Below are positions 54,097 through 63,500 of a stretch of DNA of 64,000 nt, in pieces. The DNA is from Blepharisma japonicum. Its lineage: Eukaryota > Ciliophora > Heterotrichea > Heterotrichida > Blepharismidae. The position numbers and the translations under genes were made by a program. Under the pieces are notes generated by a model. It did no database searches. It was given only the letters and a program-made list of their open reading frames with translations, and was not told the DNA's origin. The stretch covers positions 124,001 to 188,000 of the forward strand of contig CATKHK010000081.1 in the NCBI GenBank assembly GCA_949751835.1, in the 5' to 3' direction. Positions within the stretch are counted from its first letter, which is position 1; each line of letters starts with the position of its first letter.

Positions 54097-54549
54097 TTAT
54101 TTAGCCAACATCATCCTTACGAATTCTTCATAACTGATATGGCCACTTCCATCTGTATCTGCTTCTTTAATCATCTCTTCAATTTCTTCATCACTCAGTT
54201 TTTCGCCCAAGGTTGCCATAACTTGCTTCAATTCATCAGCAGTGATAAACCCACTTCCATCTCTATCAAAAGCTTTGAAAGCTTCCATAATTTCTTCGGT
54301 AGGGTCTGTCGATGGTGCTATTCTTTTTGCCATAAGATTAGCAAACTCTGGAAAATCGACAGTTCCATTACCATCGCGATCCACTTCATTGATAATGTCT
54401 TGAAGCTCAGCTTCAGTTGGGTTTTGGCCTATAGATCTCATGACTGTTCCAAGCTCTCTGGTTGTGATCTGCCCATTGCCATCCTTATCAAATAGTGAAA
54501 AGGCTTCTTTGAGCTCAGCCATTTGCTCTTCAGTTAAATTGTTGGTCAT
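54097..54549 (-). CDS. Calmodulin-like protein, four intact EF-hands
   Basis: 150 residues. All four loops canonical: [48 protein letters not shown], each with Asp at 1, Gly at 6 and Glu at 12. Differs from the cluster's canonical calmodulin at about a third of positions (linker [16 protein letters not shown] rather than [15 protein letters not shown]). Probably a specialised calmodulin or centrin/caltractin-like sensor; the lack of an N-terminal basic extension speaks against centrin. Its upstream region lacks the GCGACA element of the other four. Confidence 0.92.
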   Translation of the reverse strand: MTNNLTEEQMAELKEAFSLFDKDGNGQITTRELGTVMRSIGQNPTEAELQDIINEVDRDGNGTVDFPEFANLMAKRIAPSTDPTEEIMEAFKAFDRDGSGFITADELKQVMATLGEKLSDEEIEEMIKEADTDGSGHISYEEFVRMMLAK

Positions 54550-55239
54550 TATTTATTAACAATGCAGCATATTTGAGGAATTTATGGGCATGAGCTCAAT
54601 TTTGAATATTTTACAAGCAATAAAATATAAGAAATAGTGTATTAAGCAATATTGAATTTGAATTGAATTAAAAGATGAGATAAAAAAATTAACAATTTTA
54701 ATAGTTTACTCTTTTCTCTTAAGCATTTTTATTATAAATTCTTCCTAAATGTGATTTTATATATAAAGAGAGTTATACATTTATTAAGCTGAGACTCGAT
54801 TAATATGGCACTTGATTAAATCTAAATAAATAGAAAATTTTTATTCTTTATAAAACTAAGATTGAAAGTTTCTATTTCTCAAGAGCCAAGCTAAATAAAT
54901 ATTTGCTATCTCCGTATTCGTAAATAAGCAGAGGGGAATAAAATGTTTTAATGATAACTTGAATATATTCAAATATAGAATAGTATCCATATATTGAAGC
55001 TCTTGATATAAAAATGAGCTGAATTACTTAAATAAAAGATTTTAAAATCAAAAACCTTTTTAAATAATTTAAGACTCAATATTTGAAGAATATACATTTC
55101 TCACATCATTTTTGCTAGGATAGCAAAACCAGAAAAAAATATTTCTAGGAAAATTTCGTTAATTGGAAAAATTTTTCAATCTAAGTCATTTCTATTATAA
55201 ATTATATTTATAAATAATTGCTGATTAAAATAATGATAC
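54550..55239. other. Non-coding spacer
   Basis: About 690 bp, AT-rich. The piece 54800-54915 is similar to 57275-57385 (both begin 'tatggc-cttgattaaatc') and marks another dispersed duplication. Confidence 0.5.
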
Positions 55240-55259
55240 TGCGACAATTTACAAACAAA

Positions 55260-55389
55260 TGGAGGGATTTGATATTTCAGAATTTAAACATAAAGCTAAA
55301 GAATATTTAATAGTAAATGCTATAAATGATAATAATCATATGGATCTGGAGACTAAATATATTTTTAAACATAAGTCTTTCTTTTCTTA
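55260..55389 (+). pseudogene. Short relic frame next to the upstream element, copy A
   Basis: ATG 55260 opens about 42 codons (MEGFDISEFKHKAKEYLIV, then NAINDNNHMDL, ending FFS). Copy B at 59032 opens a similar peptide (MEGSNMLESILKVKKYLIA, EAINDDNQMDL) with a different ending. The shared middle suggests a small gene or the 5' end of a decayed one, divergent from calmodulin. Weak. Confidence 0.3.
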
Positions 55390-55440
55390 AAGTAGTTTAA
55401 ATAGGAATTTTATATGTTTGTTACTATCCTAGCATAAATT

Positions 55441-55530
55441 ATAGGGATTTGCCCTTTTTAGAAGGCCTCTAGAATGTGGAGGATCACTCCCACATGCCAG
55501 AAGCCTCCCACAAAATGGGTAAGGCTTTAT
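55441..55530. mobile_element. MITE-like hairpin insertion (absent from copy B)
   Basis: About 90 bp with long imperfect terminal inverted repeats: left arm 'TTGCCCTTTTTAGAAGGCCT' then 'CTAGAATGTGGAG', right arm 'CTCCCACATGCCAGAAGCCT' then 'CCCACAAAATGGGTAAGG'. The two arms pair around a short loop near 55485. It is less AT-rich than its surroundings and is missing at the same point of copy B (59230-59245). Non-coding; no target-site duplication can be fixed with certainty. Confidence 0.6.
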
Positions 55531-55618
55531 ATTGGATTTTTATTCCATAAATAAAGCAACTTTAATGAAAATTTTCCTTATTATATATATAAAAAGCCTT
55601 TAAATCAAAAGAAAATAG

Positions 55619-56068
55619 TTATTTAGCCATCATCATTCTAACGAATTCTTCATAATTGATATGCCCATCTCCATCTAAATCTGCTTCTCTAATCATTTCA
55701 TCGACTTCTTCGTCAGTTAATTTTTCTCCCAAATTCGTCATTACATGTCTTAACTCAGCAGCACTAATAAGTCCATTCCCATCTCTGTCGAAGACTTTGA
55801 AAGCTTCAATGAGCTCTTCTTCAGTGTCTTGGTCTTTCATTTTTCTTGCCATAAGGCTTAAGAATTCAGGGAAATCAATGGTTCCGTTTCCATCAGCGTC
55901 GACTTCGTTGATCATATCTTGAAGTTCAGCTTCGGTTGGATTTTGGCCTAGGGATCTCATGACTGTTCCAAGCTCTTTAGTTGTGATGGTCCCATCACCG
56001 TCTTTGTCGAATAATGAGAAAGCTTCCTTGAATTCTGCTATCTGTTCTTCAGTTAATTGTTCTGCCAT
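55619..56068 (-). CDS. Calmodulin, copy A
   Basis: 149 residues, canonical calmodulin: [20 protein letters not shown], four perfect loops ([48 protein letters not shown]), linker [14 protein letters not shown], end VRMMMAK. The universal Ca2+ sensor that in ciliates controls swimming, ion channels and secretion. Its predicted protein is identical to that of copy B (59338-59787), although the DNA differs at scattered synonymous sites. Start and stop are unambiguous; no intron. Confidence 0.98.
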   Translation of the reverse strand: MAEQLTEEQIAEFKEAFSLFDKDGDGTITTKELGTVMRSLGQNPTEAELQDMINEVDADGNGTIDFPEFLSLMARKMKDQDTEEELIEAFKVFDRDGNGLISAAELRHVMTNLGEKLTDEEVDEMIREADLDGDGHINYEEFVRMMMAK

Positions 56069-56112
56069 TATTTATTAGTTATGAAATTTTCGTGGATATT
56101 TATACATGGAAC

Positions 56113-56137
56113 TGCGACACTTTCCAAAACAATATGG
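56113..56137 (-). promoter_or_regulatory. Conserved upstream element of calmodulin-cluster genes, copy 2
   Basis: Plus-strand TGCGACACTTTCCAAAAC then AATATGG, 45 bp upstream of calmodulin copy A. Same spacing as in copy B. Confidence 0.6.
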
Positions 56138-56360
56138 TGTGTTAAGTAAAATTGGTATTTTTGGTAATTAAGAATTTGAAAGATAATTAAAGCTGTGGGG
56201 GCCTTATAAAAGTTTAAATTTAAGTTTTTAATATGATACTTTAAGAATTTTTTTTTTTAATTTATCAGATTAAATCAATATAGAGGATATTTTTATGCTT
56301 AATACGGTTATGCAAAGAACTAATTATAAATAATTTAAACGATAGAAAAGCATTAATTTT

Positions 56361-57162
56361 AGTAAAATTGCCAAGCAGTTTGATCAGCTTCTATAGCAAC
56401 ACTTATGGATTCCTAAGAAACAGCTTCTTGAAGTGCATTAATATTATTTGGAGTAATATCAGTAAATGAAATAATTTGAGCAGCAGGGATTTTAGTTTTG
56501 TCTTTACTACATCTTCTTCAACGAACTGTGTATGGATAGTTGTCTTCTGCTAAAATTTCATTAGCTATAATTTATTTAAAAGCATTGTCCATAAGGCCAT
56601 CATTCAGCTGAAATTCTCATATGCAGATGAGCAATCAGTAAGTTCTTGCTCAGAAAAGGGTTATAGGGTATCCAGCTATAAACCAAGCCCCTTCTTCCCA
56701 TTTTGCCTTTGGGGTTTTACATAAGAAACTTCACCACCAAAAGTCCAGATGGCTTGTGAAGGAATTTCTGCATCTATTTTATGGTTTTGTATGCTCAATC
56801 TAGTTTGATTTGAAATTTTTTAGGCATATATATATTTTTGTATTTGGATGGCAGTAAAATTATTTAACTTAAGTGTTCACCTGTCGCTTTAGAGTTAAAA
56901 TTGCAGATAAAAACAGAATTTCTTTATAAATTTTGAATCGGGATTAATATTCTAGTTTACCTGAATAAATTTTGTTTCATTTGAAAAGGTAATCTTGGAT
57001 CTCGTGCTCTTCGATTTGATACTGAGATGTCTTGAAAGTGCTTTTGGAATTGTTTAAGATTGGGATGGTAGCTCTTATACCTGTAATGGCAAAAATTCTG
57101 AAAACCGATAGTAACATTTTTAGATTGTTTTGGGGAAGATCTAGTTGGCAGAATTCGTCCAT
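56361..57162 (-). pseudogene. Decayed cathepsin L copy
   Basis: Minus strand matches the cathepsin L gene at 51043-52101 over its first three quarters, from MDEFCQLDLPQNN at 57162 (compare MDGFRQLDSSPKQ) down to the FYSTGVI region at about 56361, where the match ends. Many TAA/TAG codons, single-base deletions and a deletion across the active-site Cys region (about 56690-56720) rule out function. The 3' quarter, including His and Asn motifs, is gone; the break lies exactly where the calmodulin duplication copy A begins. Confidence 0.9.
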
Positions 57163-57430
57163 TTTATTATATAATTTTGAACAAAATTACCAATATGCAT
57201 ATAGATAAGATTACATTCCATCTTATTCATGGGCAGGATAATATGATAAATATATAATAAATTATAATATATTGATATGGCGCTTGATTAAATCTAAATT
57301 AGGGATATTTTATTCTTTATTAAAAGTAAGATTTGAAGATTTATATTCTAAAGAATTATGCTAAATATTTACTATCTTTACATGAAATAATTTCATTTTA
57401 TTTGCTTCATAAACAAAAAACTTAACTATC
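57163..57430. other. Non-coding spacer with a dispersed repeat
   Basis: AT-rich; 57275-57385 repeats 54800-54915. No gene. Confidence 0.45.
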
Positions 57431-57601
57431 TACCGCGGCTGGTCTAGGAGGATCTGCATTAAATGGAAGGTCAGATCTACCTTTGTCAGTATAATTGGGC
57501 TTTCACTAGGTCCTTGAGGTGTGCAGCAGCAAGCTTATCACGATTTCACGAAGTAAATAAAGGCTACAATAAGGCTTTGTGTTGAGCTGAAGGATGAAGG
57601 A
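57430..57601. other. Segment of unlike base composition beside the assembly gap
   Basis: From about 57430 the sequence becomes clearly less AT-rich ('ccgcggctggtctagg'...). On the minus strand protein-like runs appear (EELYSFLV, ELVAAGLILEVKIDWRW, TQSLIVAFIYFVKSW, SPIILTKVDLTFHL) broken by stops, continuing into the repeat at 57602-57728. Family not recognised; possibly a decayed gene or mobile element. Confidence 0.35.
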
Positions 57602-57728
57602 GGCCTAGACGATCATCTTCAGTCAATTTTTACCTCTAGGATAAGGCCTGCAGCCACTAGTTCTTAAACTAAAAAGGAGTATAGCTCTTCCCCAGAGATG
57701 GTGATGTCGCTCATAGGTGATGGCATCA
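57602..57728. repeat. 127-bp direct repeat flanking the gap, left copy
   Basis: Identical by eye to 57829-57955 ('ggcctagacgatcatcttc' to 'gtgatggcatca'). The left copy touches the first N and the right copy follows the last N, the usual signature of contig ends that overlap but were scaffolded with a standard gap. Confidence 0.95.
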
Positions 57729-57828
57729 NNNNNNNNNNNNNNNNNNNNNNNNNNNNNNNNNNNNNNNNNNNNNNNNNNNNNNNNNNNNNNNNNNNNNNNN
57801 NNNNNNNNNNNNNNNNNNNNNNNNNNNN
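57729..57828. other. Assembly gap of exactly 100 N
   Basis: A run of 100 N, a conventional size for a gap of unknown length. Nothing can be said about its content; given the identical flanks it may be an artefact. Confidence 0.99.
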
Positions 57829-57955
57829 GGCCTAGACGATCATCTTCAGTCAATTTTTACCTCTAGGATAAGGCCTGCAGCCACTAGTTCTTAAACTAAA
57901 AAGGAGTATAGCTCTTCCCCAGAGATGGTGATGTCGCTCATAGGTGATGGCATCA
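57829..57955. repeat. 127-bp direct repeat flanking the gap, right copy
   Basis: Same sequence as 57602-57728. After it the sequence returns to AT-rich non-coding DNA. Confidence 0.95.
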
Positions 57956-58526
57956 GACAATATTCTCAATTTTCTACATTTTCCATGGTGAATTCACTCC
58001 AAAGTCTATAGTAGAATTGATATGAAAGGAATACAAATTCTCAGACATTGCATATAAAGAATATCATGGCAACTTTATGCATTTTTAGAGATTTTAAATA
58101 GGCTCATTAAAAGTTTTTGAAGATTTTTGGGAGGCCAAAACATTAAGTTTTCTTCTAATTTTTCAATTATAAATTAGATTAGATAACGGTGCACTTATGG
58201 TTGCTTTTTCCTACAATACCATTTTCCAGTGAAAACACAAGGTGATAGTGGTGCTCGCATGGCTTTAATCTTCGACTTGAGCCCTGCAGAAATTTTATGT
58301 TTTCAGATAGTTGAAAATTATCCAATTAAAAACTGCTTTTATATAATTGAGGAAATTAAAGGGCGAATCTATGTCAGTTTCTTATGGATATTACCTTCTC
58401 ATAATAATTTCACCTGCATGGGCTCCTACATAAAAATTTATAAATTTATAAGTGGAGATTTAATAAAAGAATTTTTGATATTAATTATTTCAAAATAATT
58501 ATTGTCCATAACCATACAATTTTATA
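57956..58526. other. Non-coding stretch with one weak frame
   Basis: About 570 bp. ATG 58259 opens 79 codons on the plus strand to TAA 58498 (MALIFDLSPAEILCFQIVEN, KNCFYIIEEIKGRIYVSFLW), hydrophobic and without recognisable family; it may be a relic. Otherwise nothing seen. Confidence 0.3.
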
Positions 58527-58973
58527 TTAATAACCTATCATCATTTCTAAAAATTCTTCATAAATAGTGCATCCATCTTCATCTATATCAGCTTTCCTTA
58601 TCAATTCATCAACTTCTTCATCTTTCAATTTTTCTCCAGATCTCATTATAATTTCTCTCAGTTCAGCTAACCCTATTCGCCCGCTTCCATCTTTATCAAT
58701 ATCTCTAAACTCCCTAATAAGTTCTGTTTTAATTTGCAAAATCTTTATGATTTTTGAGACAATATCTAAGAAATCAGAAAAATCAAGAGCTCCAGCCTCA
58801 CATTCAACGCTCATAATCAATTTGATAAGTTGTGATTCAGCTATATTATATCCTAGATACTTAATAATTTGTTCAAGTTCTCTAGTAGTTATACTTCCAT
58901 CAGAGTCATTATCAAACCTAGAATAAGCTTCTCTTAGCTTTGTTATTTGATCTTGAGAAAAATGCTCTGCCAT
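58527..58973 (-). CDS. Divergent calmodulin-like protein
   Basis: 148 residues. Loops: [12 protein letters not shown] (canonical), [12 protein letters not shown] (degenerate, no Asp at 1), [12 protein letters not shown] (canonical), [12 protein letters not shown] (acceptable). So the second site is lost and the others kept. About half the residues differ from the cluster's calmodulin, showing rapid change while the fold stays. The upstream element lies 37 bp before its start. No counterpart is found at the matching place in duplication copy A. Confidence 0.9.
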   Translation of the reverse strand: MAEHFSQDQITKLREAYSRFDNDSDGSITTRELEQIIKYLGYNIAESQLIKLIMSVECEAGALDFSDFLDIVSKIIKILQIKTELIREFRDIDKDGSGRIGLAELREIIMRSGEKLKDEEVDELIRKADIDEDGCTIYEEFLEMMIGY

Positions 58974-59009
58974 TAATTATGAGAAAATTATGAAGTTAAA
59001 AATAAAAAC

Positions 59010-59034
59010 TGCGACATTTTACAAAACAAAATGG
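59010..59034 (-). promoter_or_regulatory. Conserved upstream element of calmodulin-cluster genes, copy 3
   Basis: Plus-strand TGCGACATTTTACAAAAC then AAAATGG, 37 bp upstream of the divergent calmodulin-like gene. The orphan match in copy A lies at 55240-55262. Confidence 0.6.
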
Positions 59035-59337
59035 AGGGATCAAATATGCTAGAATCTATACTTAAAGTTAAAAAATATTTAATAGCAGAAGCTATAAATG
59101 ATGATAATCAAATGGATCTGTATCGAAACTTATTATAAAATTAAAATCTTTGCTTTCTTTTCTAATTTTACGATTAAAGCCTTTTCAGTAAGAATTTTAT
59201 ATATTTTTACTATCCAAGCATAAATTAATAGGTAATATCATCTTATTTTATAAATAAACCCCTATAAAGAAAGCAACTTTGATGCAAATTTTCCTTATTA
59301 AATAGATAAAAAAGCCTTTTAAATCAAAAGAAAATAT

Positions 59338-59787
59338 TTATTTAGCCATCATCATTCTAACGAATTCTTCATAATTGATATGCCCATCTCCATCCAAATC
59401 TGCTTCTCTGATCATTTCATCGACTTCTTCGTCAGTTAATTTTTCTCCCAAATTCGTCATTACATGCCTTAGCTCAGCAGCACTAATAAGCCCATTCCCA
59501 TCTCTGTCGAAGACTTTGAAAGCTTCAATGAGCTCTTCTTCAGTGTCTTGATCTTTCATTTTTCTTGCCATAAGGCTTAAGAATTCAGGGAAATCAATGG
59601 TTCCGTTTCCATCAGCGTCGACTTCGTTGATCATATCTTGAAGTTCAGCTTCGGTTGGGTTTTGACCGAGGGATCTCATGACTGTTCCAAGCTCTTTAGT
59701 TGTGATGGTCCCATCACCGTCTTTGTCGAATAATGAGAAAGCTTCCTTGAATTCTGCTATCTGTTCTTCAGTTAATTGTTCTGCCAT
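59338..59787 (-). CDS. Calmodulin, copy B
   Basis: 149 residues, identical in predicted sequence to calmodulin copy A (55619-56068). DNA differences are synonymous (for instance 'ccatctaaatct' against 'ccatccaaatct', 'gatctttc' against 'ggtctttc'). All four EF-hand loops are canonical. The two genes are 3.7 kb apart, same strand, each with the upstream element at 45 bp, so both are probably expressed. Confidence 0.98.
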   Translation of the reverse strand: MAEQLTEEQIAEFKEAFSLFDKDGDGTITTKELGTVMRSLGQNPTEAELQDMINEVDADGNGTIDFPEFLSLMARKMKDQDTEEELIEAFKVFDRDGNGLISAAELRHVMTNLGEKLTDEEVDEMIREADLDGDGHINYEEFVRMMMAK

Positions 59788-59831
59788 TATTTATTAGTTA
59801 TGAAATTTTCGTGGATATTTAAGCATGGATA

Positions 59832-59856
59832 TGCGACACTTTCCAAAACAATATGG
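59832..59856 (-). promoter_or_regulatory. Conserved upstream element of calmodulin-cluster genes, copy 4
   Basis: Plus-strand TGCGACACTTTCCAAAAC then AATATGG, 45 bp upstream of calmodulin copy B. Confidence 0.6.
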
Positions 59857-60055
59857 CTTGCTAAGTAAAATTGGCATTTTGGCAGCGAAAAATTTTTAAA
59901 GATAATTAAAACTGTGGGGCTTTATATAAAAGTTTAAATTTTAAGGTTTTTTAATTTACCAGATTAAATTAATATAGAGGTATTTTTATACAGAATAAGT
60001 TTATGCAAAGAACTAATAATAAATGTTTTAGCTAAAGAAAAGCATTAATTATAGT

Positions 60056-60506
60056 AGCAATCAATATTTGAAATTAAAATTTCAATAAAAAATGATAAGC
60101 ATTTTAGTTATATAAGCATATGTAGATCCATTAGTTAAAGGAAGCGGCAAAGCAGTTTACATGCATGCAATAGGTTTACCTTTAGTTTTTTTTTGCACTG
60201 ACTGTAAAAGATAAATGGGAAAATTACAGATTTAATGCTATTCTAGGTATAGAAATTGTGCCAGATCGCCAATTATTGATGAAGTCTAATTAAATTAAAT
60301 TTAATTATATGCTTGGCATTTAACTGGCATTTACAGCTATATGTTTTTACTGACTTATATTATACATTTTCAGTGTTAATATTTTGGATTTCGAGTGCAC
60401 AATTGTGCATCTATATCTGGAATAGTTATGAGCAAAAATAAAATTACTCATAATATCTTGCATTTAAATTAATAGAAAATTAAGGAATAGATAATTAGCT
60501 AAATAC
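60056..60506. other. Non-coding spacer with a channel-gene fragment
   Basis: AT-rich; 60120-60230 is a decayed piece of the channel gene (listed separately). Otherwise nothing recognised. Confidence 0.5.
60120..60230 (-). pseudogene. Decayed fragment of the neighbouring TRP-like channel gene
   Basis: 'agatccattagttaaaggaagc' (read in parts) and 'gcaataggtttaccttt' here match 'agatccattaattaatggaagc' and 'tcaacaggtttaccttc' at about 61610-61725, which encodes NGSEASTKFLDS to GKPVECMITSLRLP of the channel. The fragment has stops and indels. It shows a partial duplication of the gene toward its 3' side. Confidence 0.75.
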
Positions 60507-63500
60507 TTATTCTAATTCTTCCCCACTTTCTTCTCCACTTTCTTCTCCACTTTCTTCATCACTTTCTTCATCAGAATCCTCTTCATCTTGTTTCTCTGCT
60601 TTCTTGTCTCCTTCTAACTTAGTCCATATCTTCTTCAGCATTTCTTCCATATTGTCAAACCTTTTGTTGTTCTGCAATTGAAATCTCCTTACATCTTTCT
60701 TGATAGTTGACACTCTGGTGTCAATATTTTTTTCTATTTCTTCAGATTCTTCACTCTTAAGTACTTGGAAATAAGATCTGTCTATACACTTTTTCTTCCA
60801 AAACATCAATGTTTCTATTTCACTGATCATTCCTAGTAATTCTTTTCTGTCTGCAATTTCTGCGTTTTCTTGAACTCTTCCAAAAGTGTCGCCCATGATT
60901 GAGATCAAGAGGTTTAGCATAATAATCATATTGATCATAGTAGCCAAGAACAAGCAGACCCATTGAGTTGAAGTAAAGCCAGTGGAGTCAAAATCTCCAA
61001 GGTCGAGTCTATATGAGAGTTTAATATAGTCGATTAGTTTAGGATCATTTTTATCCATAACTAAAAAGATAAATGCGAAAGCAAGAGTCGAGTAGAAGAG
61101 GAGGATAAGGAAAGATGTGATATCTTTTATTACTTGAGTAATCAGATTAATCATGTATCTCGTATTTTTAAAGACTCTGAAATAGGTGATTCCTCTCATT
61201 CACGAAACTACAACAAGTCCTACTAAAATATCGTAGCTAAGATCAGAGTGCTCGTTTTCTACCCAATTAAGAGATACATAGACTATAGTTAATATAGTTC
61301 TAATCGCATCAATATAATTCCAGACATCCTCTATATACTCCGAAGGTGATGTGATAAACTGGAATACTTCATAAGAAGACAGCAGTAAGCTGAAAATAAA
61401 AATAACCACCAAAGATAGCGATTGGCCTATAAAGTATAGTAAATAAACTGAAAGCAAAACCATATAGATTGTATATATGATTGCTTGCCAGTACATAGCC
61501 CATTTAAGATCTTCCCACTTATGATCTAATATATCTTGTATAAGCTTTGTCGTGAAAATAGCGGAATTAGGGCATTCTTCAAGGCTGTCTAAGAATTTTG
61601 TGCTTGCCTCAGATCCATTAATTAATGGAAGCCGCAAAGATGTTATCATGCATTCAACAGGTTTACCTTCAGACTTTTTTTGATCTTTCTGTAAGAAATT
61701 TGATTCTAATGGGTAAATTTCATTTGAGTGATAATAGATTGGGGTTTGCAATGACTCACCAACAAACTTAGCAAATTTCCCTTTATAAGGGGTGTAGATT
61801 AGCTTGTAAAACTTGGTTAAGGATGGATAGCCAAGCATATTAAGACCGATAATGCAGTCTTCTGATATGAAATTAAGGGCATTAGGATTTTCTTTTAAGA
61901 GCTTTCCAAAAGAAGACACAACTGCACTTACACAGCCTGATAACTGTTTTTTAATCGCAAAAGATAGAGCGTTTCCACCAAATTTGGTATTGAATAGTGA
62001 GCCTCCTTCATCAAGTGCTAATTTTAGCTGATTTGGATGGTTATAGTAAGAATAAAGGTGAAGAGTATTGATTCTATGCGGCATAATAATTCATTTGTCA
62101 TTCTCTGGCTTATGCTGCTTCCCTTTATAATTTATGAGGTCCATGACATATTTCATATAAGAAAACTCGCTGCCAGGTCCGGCAGCAATTGTAACCTCAG
62201 TTGCTAGAGGGTTTTTCTTAATAAATATATTATCAAGATAGCTTACCACTTCTTCATCTTCATCTTCATCTTCATCTTCATCTTCTTCTTCTTCTTCTTT
62301 TTCTTCTTTTTCTTCTTTTTCTTCTTTTTCTTGTTTTTCTTCTTCTTCTTCTTCTTTTTCTTCTTTTTCTTCTTCTTGTTCTTCTTCTTGTTCTTCTTTT
62401 TCTTCTTTTTCTTTTTTTTCTTCTTCTTTTTCTTCATTGTTTTCTTTTTCCTCATCTCCACTCTCTTCTTTTTCCTTATTTGGCTTTTGTTTTTTCTCGC
62501 TTTTATCTATCGCTGCCTTCTTTTTGTTTATTCTATATACTAAGTATTCTTCATCAGCTGTTAACAGAAAATAGATTATTTCCTGCTTGATATCATAATG
62601 AAATAGCTGATTATATGTATCAAGACTCCAAAATGAGATTTTTCCTTCATTGGTTACAACAATCATGTTTTTTTGATCTTCTACTATATGAATTTTATTC
62701 AAGGTTCCTCCAGCCTTTAATGTTGCTAATAATAATTGTACTTCCCAATTATATATAAATATTGAGCCATTATTACTACCAATTACAATGTTTTTTTCCT
62801 CTTGAAAAGTGCTTAATGCTGCTATTCTTTGATTTTTTTCTCCTTTAAGTGAAACCTTAAATTCCCCAGTAGAAATATCCCAGAAGTAAACAACCCCATT
62901 ACCATTTCCAGCAACAATAACATCGGAAGCTGGCAAGAAAATAATTTTTAAAATATATGAATCGCTTCCTTTGAATTCTTTGACTTTTTCCATGGTTTTC
63001 ACGTCCCATAAGAACACTTTTTGATCATACCCACCAGTTGCATAATATTTTTTATCAGGACTGACTGTTTGTGTTAAAATATAATCTGAGTTGTCATTTT
63101 CAAGAGGAATTTCAATATTTTCTTTGGTTATTAAGTTGTACTTTACTATCTCATACTCATTATGGAATATTATGGTATTCTCGTCGATGACTCTGTAATT
63201 CCCTACTCTGTAATCCTCTATTGGAGTTACCTCTTCAAACTTGTTAGTGGCCAAATCCCACTTTTTAAATGCGCCTTCATCATTACTTTTAATAAGCAAA
63301 TTATGTCCTGATGGAAAAATTTCGAAATCAGTTGCTTGTGCAGATAATTCTTTCGTGAACTCAGGAAAATTCAATGAGCAGAATTTCCCGTCAGGCCCAT
63401 TAGTGTATATAACTTTTCCATCAGTGGAAAGCTTCACAAAAACAATGACATTATTATGGACTTGAACTTCTGAGATTTGTTCCTTATTTTTAATATTCCA

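Larger units (their letters stand above)
55240..56360. repeat. Segmental duplication, copy A (copy B at 59010-60055)
   Basis: The stretch contains an orphan upstream element (55240), a short relic frame, the canonical calmodulin gene (55619-56068) with its own upstream element (56113), and ends in 'aaaagcattaatt'. The order and flanks recur at 59010-60055. Copy A has an extra hairpin-forming insert at about 55441-55530. Flank identity is about 80-85% by eye and the coding part much higher. Confidence 0.88.
59010..60055. repeat. Segmental duplication, copy B (copy A at 55240-56360)
   Basis: Same order as copy A: upstream element, relic frame (ATG 59032), 3' flank 'attttccttatta', calmodulin gene, upstream element, then 'agaaaagcattaatta'. 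Lacks the hairpin insert of copy A. The downstream end diverges where copy A joins the cathepsin pseudogene. Confidence 0.88.

Noticed and set aside
57623-57853. Open frame running through the N gap
   Set aside because: The residues over the gap are unknown and the frame exists only because N codons are not stops.
62331-62543. Poly-Phe frame on the plus strand
   Set aside because: Antisense of the GAA/GAG tract encoding the Glu/Lys linker of the channel.
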